Assembly (NCBI GenBank): GCA_012031955.1
Contig: JAAURZ010000204.1
Span: 1 to 5,534, forward strand
Reading direction: 5' to 3'
Length of the DNA stretch: 5,534 nt
Origin: Bacteroidia bacterium
GTDB lineage: Bacteria > Bacteroidota > Bacteroidia > Cytophagales > Cyclobacteriaceae
Shown here: positions 1-5,128 of the stretch, one piece after another
Layout of the letters: each line of letters begins with the position of its first letter
Numbering within the stretch: the first letter of the stretch is position 1
The notes under the pieces: model-generated
What the model saw: only the letters and a program-made list of their open reading frames with translations
Told to the model about the DNA's origin: nothing
The model's database searches: none
Program-made: the position numbers and the translations under genes

Positions 1-503
1 TGTCCAAAGGAAAGGGCGACTGGCTGTATGGACGCATCGAAGTAAAAGCGCGCCTGCCACGCGGCAAGGGCACATGGCCTGCGATATGGATGCTGTCGAC
101 GGACTGGTTGTACGGGGGTTGGCCGGCCAGCGGCGAGATCGATATTATGGAGCATGTGGGGCACGACCCCGGCGTGGTACACGGCACCATCCACACCGAA
201 AAATACAATCACCTCAAGCAAACGCAGAAGGAAGGTAAAGTTACCATCGCCGACGCGCAGGATGGCTTCCATGTGTACGCGATCGACTGGAAAGAAAACC
301 AGATCGACTTTTACACAGACGACAACATGTACCATTCAGTAACCCGGGTAGACGGCGACGACTTCACCGGGTGGCCATTCGACAAACGCTTTCACTTGAT
401 CATGAACATAGCGGTGGGCGGCAACTGGGGCGGGGCGCAAGGCGTGGATGAATCCATCTGGCCACAGCGCATGGAAGTTGACTTTGTGCGGGTGTACCAG
501 TAG
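1..503 (+). CDS. GH16 family glycoside hydrolase (laminarinase-type), 3' portion
   Basis: This is the C-terminal 166 residues of a family 16 glycoside hydrolase; the reading frame is open from base 3 and the start lies outside the window. The catalytic signature GEIDIMEH is at partial residues 44-51. The first Glu (codon 135-137) is the expected nucleophile, the Asp sits between, and the last Glu (codon 150-152) is the acid/base. The six-residue ExDxxE form is the one found in beta-1,3-glucanases (laminarinases), agarases and related enzymes, whereas lichenases use ExDxE. Upstream GRIEVKARLP and WPAIWML, and downstream FHLIMNIAVGGNWGG and MEVDFVRVYQ, are classic GH16 core strands. The enzyme would be a retaining endo-hydrolase, most likely acting on beta-1,3-glucan outside the cytoplasm; the substrate is an inference from these motifs. 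The protein ends directly after the core's last strand, so there is no C-terminal binding module or sorting domain. Confidence 0.95.
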   Translation, partial: SKGKGDWLYGRIEVKARLPRGKGTWPAIWMLSTDWLYGGWPASGEIDIMEHVGHDPGVVHGTIHTEKYNHLKQTQKEGKVTIADAQDGFHVYAIDWKENQIDFYTDDNMYHSVTRVDGDDFTGWPFDKRFHLIMNIAVGGNWGGAQGVDESIWPQRMEVDFVRVYQ

Positions 504-1100
504 CTAGTGACGCAACTCAGCGAGCTTGTTGCGCTCGTCTTGCAATTCGCGCGACAGCTTCATCTGTTTGTCGAGCGCCTTGCGCTTGTATTCCTCATAG
601 TCGGCGGTGAGCTGGTTGAACGAGTCGCGCTTTTCGCTGTATGAACTGCGCACCACTTTCATCCGGGCTACAAGCAGACCGATAACACCGACAAGGCCAA
701 GCACGAGAATTGCGACAATTGTGTTGAAGGCGCCCTTGGCAAAGTCAATTCCCAGAACAGTGATGTGCGTGCTGGCAAATTCAACTTCCTGCATCGACTG
801 CTCCTTCTCCTTCAGCGCCGTTTGCGTGGCAGACAGGTCGGATTCGAGTTTGGCGATGCTTGCCTGCGCTTCTTTGTATTGCGCTTTATCGGCGGCGATG
901 GAGTCCTGAACGATCTTCCAGACGCCGTCCAGCACATTTTCCTTTATAACTTTATAGTCTTTAAACGTCTGCGATTTCTCCTTCATGAAATAGTAGCGTT
1001 CTTTGAGCGTCAAATTCTCCGCCTCCAGCGCCACCGAGGTGCTTTGTGCCATCGCCATCACAGGAACCATCAACCAGACAAACACAAGTAAATTCTTCAT
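504..1100 (-). CDS. Exported coiled-coil / single-TM protein of unknown function
   Basis: The product has 198 residues. Residues 1-18 form a signal peptide ending AMA before QS. Residues about 25-65 contain a KDYKVIKENVLDGVWK stretch. Residues about 68-108 are a heptad-like coiled coil rich in K, E, A and Q. Residues about 125-146 are one strong transmembrane helix (FNTIVAILVLGLVGVIGLL), followed by RMK. Residues about 152-196 are a highly charged second coiled coil. The likely topology is a periplasmic N-terminal coiled coil, one inner-membrane span and a cytoplasmic charged tail. From memory, similar Bacteroidota proteins are sometimes labelled tRNA (guanine-N1)-methyltransferase in databases. 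No methyltransferase fold or knot motif is visible here, so I do not use that name. An AAGAAGG sequence lies 4 nt before the ATG, and a TAAGTTTG promoter element lies upstream. The stop codon abuts the stop of the convergent GH16 gene. The function is unknown. Confidence 0.9.
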   Translation of the reverse strand: MKNLLVFVWLMVPVMAMAQSTSVALEAENLTLKERYYFMKEKSQTFKDYKVIKENVLDGVWKIVQDSIAADKAQYKEAQASIAKLESDLSATQTALKEKEQSMQEVEFASTHITVLGIDFAKGAFNTIVAILVLGLVGVIGLLVARMKVVRSSYSEKRDSFNQLTADYEEYKRKALDKQMKLSRELQDERNKLAELRH

Positions 1101-1104
1101 ACGG

Positions 1105-1111
1105 CCTTCTT
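1105..1111 (-). promoter_or_regulatory. Ribosome binding site of the 504-1100 gene
   Basis: The minus strand reads AAGAAGG, then CCGT, then ATG. This is a purine-rich, Shine-Dalgarno-like sequence with a short 4-nt spacer. It stands out because the other genes here whose starts are visible show no such site. It supports the ATG at 1100 as the start, in agreement with the signal peptide. Confidence 0.45.
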
Positions 1112-1136
1112 AGGATTAAAAAATAAGGGAAACCGC

Positions 1137-1144
1137 CAAACTTA
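1137..1144 (-). promoter_or_regulatory. Putative Bacteroidota -7 promoter element for the 504-1100 gene
   Basis: The minus strand reads TAAGTTTG, an exact match to the Bacteroidota sigma-ABfr -7 consensus TAnnTTTG. Transcription starting about 6 nt downstream would give a leader of about 30 nt before the ATG at 1100. I found no convincing -33 TTTG at the usual spacing. The call therefore rests on one element and its position. The rest of the 1101-1256 intergenic region holds AT-rich sequence and no clear terminator hairpin after the upstream gene's stop. Confidence 0.45.
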
Positions 1145-1256
1145 TCATTCCTTGCATTCTAATAGCACCTAAATTGTATTAATTCCCAAATAATTCGGTC
1201 AACAGAGCGAGCCGTCGATAAAAGTCACTTCGCGCCTCGGCAGGAGCCTTGCCCGG

Positions 1257-3227
1257 TTACTGCTTCTTGAAGACAATGTCTGTGTTTTGCAACTGAATAA
1301 TACGATCGAAAAGCTCCTTAAGGTAGTGGTATTCCGCCGAGCTGTACACCGTGCGGCTGATGGTTAGCGAGTGGTTGAGGACCAATTTCGAACCGATCAA
1401 TTCTGTTTTAAGGATGAATTGGCCACCCTGGTTGGGCAGCGCAAGGCCTACTGTACCGGGCAGGTTGTCGGGAACAAATCCTTCCGGTATCTCAATGGTC
1501 ACGCTCAGTACTTGTTCGATCGGTGTGCCGAAATCGACCGGATATAATCGTTCGTTTGACTTGAACGGATTCTCGGTATGAAACTTCACGATGTACGGAT
1601 TCAGCAAGAGCACATTACGATTCACCTCATCGAAGCCTTCAATCTCTACTTCGAACTTCTCTACGAACGGCTTCTCTATGTTGTCGGCATTTTCAAACGT
1701 CGCCGATTTCAAAGTCACGCGCGCCAGCTTGCTATCAAGCTCCTTCACATAGTCGTCTTCAGAGCTCTGCGAAAGAAACGCCCGTCGTGCATCCACTGCG
1801 TCGTAGCTCATGTGCAGGTTTTGCATGGTACCACGGAAGTAGCCGTCGTCGTCGAGCTTCAGGTTCATGATCACCATGGTCTTGTCTTTCTCTTTAGGGG
1901 TAAGCTCGTACCAGTAAGACTTCTTGTCTTCAAGCACGCGACCCCTGCCGTTGAGGCATCTATACGGCAGCACGCCGAACGGCGAGTAGCTTTCAGTGGC
2001 ATCGAGCAGGTAGGACTGGTCGCCGATGTTGAGTTTGGCAACCACATAGTTGAAGTCGCTGAGCACCGGATACAAATCGTGCGGCAGTCCATTGGCGCGG
2101 GTGGAGAGAATGACCGGGCTGGCGTCGAGGTCGGCGTATCTCAGCGCAGCAATCAGCGAAAGATTGATGTCACCTACGTTACCCTTCTTGCTATCGAAGG
2201 CCTTCTTGATGCCATTCTCGCAGTACTTGCTGTAATCACCGTTCCATTGGTACCAGTTCCGAATATAGTCATGCACCTTTTTGGCTTTGGCAAGCGGGTC
2301 AGTCTCACCGGTTACAAGCGCTTCGATGGCGTCGCCCAAATCCTTTCCTCGTCTTAACTGCAAGCCAAAACGATTGCTTTTGCGCAGTTCGTCTTCCACG
2401 TCCTTCCATTCCTTCGTTACCTTGTCTACGCGGCCATCAAAGTAGCGCACTTCCGACAGTTCGAAGTGTACAGACGAAATGAAGTTGCTGGACGCGGTCA
2501 TGTATTCTTCGTCCACGAAGGCGGGAATGTTTTTCATGGCAAGCTTCATCCTGCTGCAATCGGCCTTGTAGCCCCCTCCGGGTGTAAAGCAGTCTTTTAC
2601 CAGTTCGCTTTCATTTTTAGCGAGTTTCAAAAATCCTTTCAGACTTACATTATAGATATAGTTGCCCGGCATGGTGGCCCAAAACTCACTTTTTACTTTG
2701 GGAATATCTGACTGAAAATTCCAGGTACGGAAATTGAAAATCCAGGGTGTCTCATGCACATAGCGCACTTCAATTACACTGCCTACCTTCACGTTGGGGA
2801 TGGCAAACTTGCGGTAGTCAAGGTGCTCGCTTTTCTTTTCGGTGTAAATACTCTTCGACTCCAGTTTCGTTTCCTTCATTGAGCCGTTTTCCATCGTGAA
2901 GGAAGATGCCTGTATGTCGCGTACCCACTCGGATTTTCCATTGTCTTTGTACATGGGGATGGTAAAATCGGCGTGATCGAGGCCAGCCGGCTTCAGTATC
3001 TTGATCTTGAAGTGGTGAACCAGCAAGAGGTTGTTGTCTCCGGCATTATCAAAATAAGCTTCGCCAAACTCGTCCAGCACCACAGCCTCGGCCGTGGTGT
3101 CGCTCTCATATACCGTCATGTTCAGGTCCTTGTAAGTGACCTGGCCGAATGGAAAATCGTGATCCTGGGCTGAAATTGAAAAGGTGAATAACAGGACGAA
3201 AACAACAGTTGGAATAAAACGCTGCAT
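1257..3227 (-). CDS. Secreted DUF3857 / transglutaminase-like protein, apparently non-catalytic
   Basis: The product has 656 residues. I chose the ATG at 3227 because it begins a clear signal peptide (MQRFIPTVVFVLLFTFSISA, then QD). The frame stays open to an ATG at 3362, but that 45-residue extension would bury the signal and run into the neighbouring gene. Residues about 55-215 fit the N-terminal DUF3857 beta domain. Residues about 295-412 fit a transglutaminase-like core: KAKKVHDYIRNWYQW, then GNVGDINLSLIAALRYADLDASPVILSTR, then YLLDAT. The remainder is a beta-rich C-terminal region with no recognised motif. At the catalytic positions the Cys is replaced by Val351 and the His by Asn393, while Asp409 is kept. 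This suggests a binding or structural role rather than hydrolase or transferase activity. The protein should be periplasmic or surface-exposed; no sorting domain or membrane span beyond the signal is seen. A TATCTTTG element lies just upstream. The partner or ligand is unknown. Confidence 0.92.
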   Translation of the reverse strand: MQRFIPTVVFVLLFTFSISAQDHDFPFGQVTYKDLNMTVYESDTTAEAVVLDEFGEAYFDNAGDNNLLLVHHFKIKILKPAGLDHADFTIPMYKDNGKSEWVRDIQASSFTMENGSMKETKLESKSIYTEKKSEHLDYRKFAIPNVKVGSVIEVRYVHETPWIFNFRTWNFQSDIPKVKSEFWATMPGNYIYNVSLKGFLKLAKNESELVKDCFTPGGGYKADCSRMKLAMKNIPAFVDEEYMTASSNFISSVHFELSEVRYFDGRVDKVTKEWKDVEDELRKSNRFGLQLRRGKDLGDAIEALVTGETDPLAKAKKVHDYIRNWYQWNGDYSKYCENGIKKAFDSKKGNVGDINLSLIAALRYADLDASPVILSTRANGLPHDLYPVLSDFNYVVAKLNIGDQSYLLDATESYSPFGVLPYRCLNGRGRVLEDKKSYWYELTPKEKDKTMVIMNLKLDDDGYFRGTMQNLHMSYDAVDARRAFLSQSSEDDYVKELDSKLARVTLKSATFENADNIEKPFVEKFEVEIEGFDEVNRNVLLLNPYIVKFHTENPFKSNERLYPVDFGTPIEQVLSVTIEIPEGFVPDNLPGTVGLALPNQGGQFILKTELIGSKLVLNHSLTISRTVYSSAEYHYLKELFDRIIQLQNTDIVFKKQ

Positions 3228-3246
3228 ACATCGATTGAATGAGCCG

Positions 3247-3254
3247 CAAAGATA
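3247..3254 (-). promoter_or_regulatory. Putative Bacteroidota -7 promoter element for the DUF3857 gene
   Basis: The minus strand reads TATCTTTG, an exact TAnnTTTG match, ending 19 nt before the ATG at 3227. The expected transcription start leaves a leader of only about 12-15 nt with no Shine-Dalgarno sequence, a common arrangement in this phylum. A TTTTGG sequence lies upstream, but only 11 nt away, too close for a standard -33 element. This promoter separates the gene from the same-strand oxidoreductase gene that ends at 3299. It also supports the ATG at 3227 over the more distal in-frame ATG. Confidence 0.6.
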
Positions 3255-3298
3255 AGCAACGGTACCAAAATTCCCACATCCGCTTTTCTCTTGGCGCC

Positions 3299-3942
3299 TT
3301 ATGACTTCAGCAACTTGAAGGCATGACTCCAGCGGTTTTGCAGAAAGCCGGGTATGCACCACAAAATGCAGAGCGGCTCAATTGCACGGGCCGCCGCGGC
3401 GCTGCCCAGGTCTTCAGTTTCCCATCCGAACGCTGTCAATATGCCGGCAACTGTTGCCTTTGCCTCGTTGCTGTTTCCGCAAATAAACATAGTAGGAACC
3501 GCCGACAACTTTGGTTTTACCATCAGGGCGCTGCCAACGGAATTGAAAGGCTTTCACAAAATGGGCGTCGGCGGCAATTTGTTGTAAGCGCTCCATCAAC
3601 GATCCGTTCAGGTCTGGAAAGAATTTTAGGACACCGTTTTCGGGTGGCACTTCGGCGATGGGGTTGGTAGCGTCGATAACGGTTTTTCCAGAAAGCTGAT
3701 GAGCGACGCCCGCCACAACCCTATCTGCAACTGTCCCTTTCACAGCCAAGACTACTATTTGTCCGAATGAAGCGGCCTCCTCAAAAGTGCCCACTTGGGC
3801 GCCTGTGTTTTCTGCTTGCCAGTGGGCAAGCTTTTTCTGGTTGCCTGGTGCCCAGCATCACCTGGTACCCTGCCGACATCAACCCGGTGCCGAGCGTGCT
3901 CGCCACGACCCCGGATCCTAGTATTCCGATTCTTTCATTCAT
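3299..3942 (-). pseudogene. F420-type NADP oxidoreductase family protein, interrupted by two frameshifts
   Basis: Joining three frames gives a 213-residue protein, a usual length for small NADPH-dependent F420-reductase-like (NAD(P)-binding) proteins. It starts MNERIGILGSGVVASTL, a Rossmann dinucleotide loop. LGTR follows at about 30-33, the expected contact for the NADP phosphate. Later come IVVLAVKG, TVIDATNPI, the family signature VKAFNSVGSALM, MFICGNS, and a C-terminal RAIEPLCILWCIPGF with HAFKLLK. The first shift is at the five-base A run (3832-3836 on +), where PEKLAHW needs four. The second is near 3545-3548, where KAFNS needs one base fewer. Both look like single-base insertions. Every motif is intact on both sides, so sequence error or a very recent mutation fits better than old decay. 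Real dependence on F420 cannot be judged; many Bacteroidota members probably use other partners. It is divergent from the metallophosphoesterase gene, sharing a 77-bp region. Confidence 0.85.
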
Positions 3943-4006
3943 AGGTTTGCTTTTTCAGATCAACAAAAGACGCACGTAAAAGTTTATGCCGGCCACATTA
4001 ATTGCA

Positions 4007-4013
4007 TACTTTG
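4007..4013 (+). promoter_or_regulatory. Possible -7 element for the metallophosphoesterase gene
   Basis: TACTTTG resembles TAnnTTTG with one T missing. A GTTTA sequence at 3982-3986 lies about 20 nt upstream, near the expected -33 position. The element ends only 6 nt before the ATG at 4020, so if real the transcript would be leaderless or nearly so. The degenerate match keeps confidence low. I found no good element for the divergent oxidoreductase gene in the same 77-bp region. Confidence 0.3.
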
Positions 4014-4019
4014 CAACGT

Positions 4020-4525
4020 ATGCGTATTGGATTGATTTCCGACACCCACTCTTATCTCGACTCCACGGTATTCGAGCACTTTGGGTTGTGCGACGAAATA
4101 TGGCATGCGGGTGACATTGGCGACGCGAAGGTGATTGAGGCGCTTGATGCGTTTAAACCAACCAGGGCCGTATACGGAAATATAGACGAGCCCGTGCTGC
4201 AACGCCGCTACCCTGAAGATTTGTGGATGGAGGTGGAAGGTTTTACGATATGGATGACACACATCGGCGCGCGCCACCCAACTATAACCCGCGAATCAAG
4301 AAGGTGCTGCGCGACCGCATACCTGATATTTTCATCTGCGGACATTCGCATATCCTGCGTGTAAATAAGGACGCTCGCTACAACAATATGCTGTACATGA
4401 ATCCGGGCGCGGCTGGCAACCACGGCTTTCATCACATGAAAACCCTGCTGCGTTTTTCGCTTATCGACAAAAAGATTCTCGACCTCGAAGTGATTGAACT
4501 CGGCCGGCGCGGGGCGCTGGCTTAG
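4020..4525 (+). pseudogene. YfcE/MJ0936-family metallophosphoesterase, interrupted by one frameshift
   Basis: Across one frameshift this reads as a 168-residue calcineurin-like phosphoesterase, near the usual length of about 165. Visible metal-binding motifs in order are SDTH (residues 7-10), AGDIGD (30-35), YGNID (52-56), MTHIG (79-83) and, after the shift, ICGHSH (reconstructed 106-111). The ending LNPGAAG-like sequence MNPGAAGNHGFH and LLRFSLIDKKILDLEVIELG are typical of this subfamily. These residues would bind a dinuclear metal centre and hydrolyse phosphodiesters in the cytoplasm; the physiological substrate is not known. The shift lies in the GC repeat around 4266-4274. Restoring one G gives HIGGAPPNYNPRIKK, which matches the family pattern. 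I chose the ATG at 4020 because MRIGLISDTH starts the first strand; an upstream in-frame TTG at 4002 adds nothing recognisable. The TAG stop interlocks with the TAA of the convergent minus-strand gene. The break is more likely a sequence error than true inactivation. Confidence 0.87.
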
Positions 4526-4978
4526 AAGCGATAGCGAAGGCCCACACCGTGTGCATTGATGCCTGCTTCCACTTTGTTTTCTCCAGGTATCGGTTGTATC
4601 TCTTCGACCCTTTCGACCACAGTATGATGCCGGGTATGGTCATGCCCAAACCTCCTGCCATCATGAGCGTTCCGAACCCGCCTTTCGGGTCACCCTCTTC
4701 ATAGGTGCCGCTCGATGTAACGGTGGTATTGTAGTAAGTGGCGTCGGCCGTGCTTACGAGCACCACGCCGGTGACGAGCATGACACCGCCCATGATTGTG
4801 AGGGCGCGGCCCGTGTTGCGTTGCCGGTAGCCCGGCGCATTTGACGGTGTGGACAACGAAATCCGGGCGGGTGCCTCCGCGATGACGGCCGGACAATTGG
4901 CGACTAACTGGCCAGCATTTGCTGGCCGTGGGCTGCCACGCAAAGCATGAGCAGGCAACAAGACAGGATTGATTTCAT
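4522..4978 (-). pseudogene. Small exported/membrane protein, paralogue A, with two apparent frameshifts
   Basis: The ATG at 4978 begins a signal peptide (MKSILSCCLLMLCVAAHG, then QQ), but that frame stops at once. Adding one A at the AAA run (4918-4920) gives QQNAGQLVANCPAVIAEAPARI and joins the main frame. A second missing A in the AAAA run (4577-4580) then leads to a plausible end, VEAGINAHGVGLRYRF. The reconstruction is 152 residues. It has two glycine-rich hydrophobic segments, ALTIMGGVMLVTGVVLVSTA and MMAGGLGMTIPGIILW, separated by a Tyr/Thr-rich linker and followed by KGSKRYNRYLE. It matches the neighbouring paralogue at AD...Y, DPK, GT.M, G.G.T.PG.ILW and K.YN.Y, and both end in a similar short strand. 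The TAA stop overlaps the stop of the convergent phosphoesterase gene, which supports the reconstructed C-terminus. I do not recognise a named family. A membrane location is inferred from hydrophobicity. Confidence 0.75.
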
Positions 4979-4981
4979 ATG

Positions 4982-4998
4982 TTAATAATTGATATTAA
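4982..4998. repeat. AT-rich inverted repeat just upstream of paralogue A
   Basis: TTAATA and TATTAA form perfect 6-bp arms around a 5-nt ATTGA centre. The repeat sits 3 nt before the ATG at 4978. In mRNA it would be a weak hairpin at the ribosome-binding position; in DNA it could be a small operator. The 150-bp region 4979-5128 shows no clear TAnnTTTG element on the minus strand and no convincing terminator. An AT-rich inverted repeat of this size can arise by chance. Confidence 0.3.
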
Positions 4999-5128
4999 TG
5001 GACATATGGAATTCGCATCTTGAGAGTCTCTACCTAAAGAAGTCGTTGCAATTAACATCCCGCTGGGTATAGTTTTCTTTATGCTCATTTCATGCGCTAA
5101 GTTTATTTACATTTATATCAGACAACGT

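Noticed and set aside
511..533. CGCAAC/GTTGCG inverted repeat as a bidirectional terminator for the GH16 and coiled-coil genes
   Set aside because: The stem is only 6 bp with an 11-nt loop, no T run follows on either strand, and it lies within coding sequence.
765..1091. A 108-codon + strand frame opposite the coiled-coil gene
   Set aside because: Its Leu/Arg/Phe-rich composition mirrors the Lys/Glu/Gln codons of the real gene on the other strand, and it has no start signals or recognisable motifs.
1238..1254. GGCA...TGCC hairpin after the DUF3857 stop as a terminator
   Set aside because: Only four continuous base pairs form and there is no T run downstream on the minus strand.
1578..2357. 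A 259-codon open frame on the + strand
   Set aside because: It lies wholly antisense within the DUF3857 gene, whose product has a signal peptide and recognisable domains. The + strand product is rich in V, H and R in a pattern typical of a reverse-complement shadow.
3228..3362. N-terminal extension of the DUF3857 protein to the ATG at 3362
   Set aside because: The extension overlaps the end of the upstream gene, crosses the TATCTTTG promoter element and would place the signal peptide at residue 46.
3323..3670. A 115-codon + strand frame over the broken oxidoreductase
   Set aside because: It is antisense to conserved oxidoreductase motifs and shows no family features of its own.
3299..4978. 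Programmed ribosomal frameshifting as the explanation for the broken genes
   Set aside because: Five shifts in three unrelated genes, with both insertions and deletions and no consistent slippery heptamer or downstream structure, do not fit a programmed mechanism.
5082..5097. GCTCAT/ATGCGC imperfect inverted repeat after paralogue B as a terminator
   Set aside because: On the minus-strand transcript the stem has a G-A mismatch in the middle, with a 3-nt loop and no T run.
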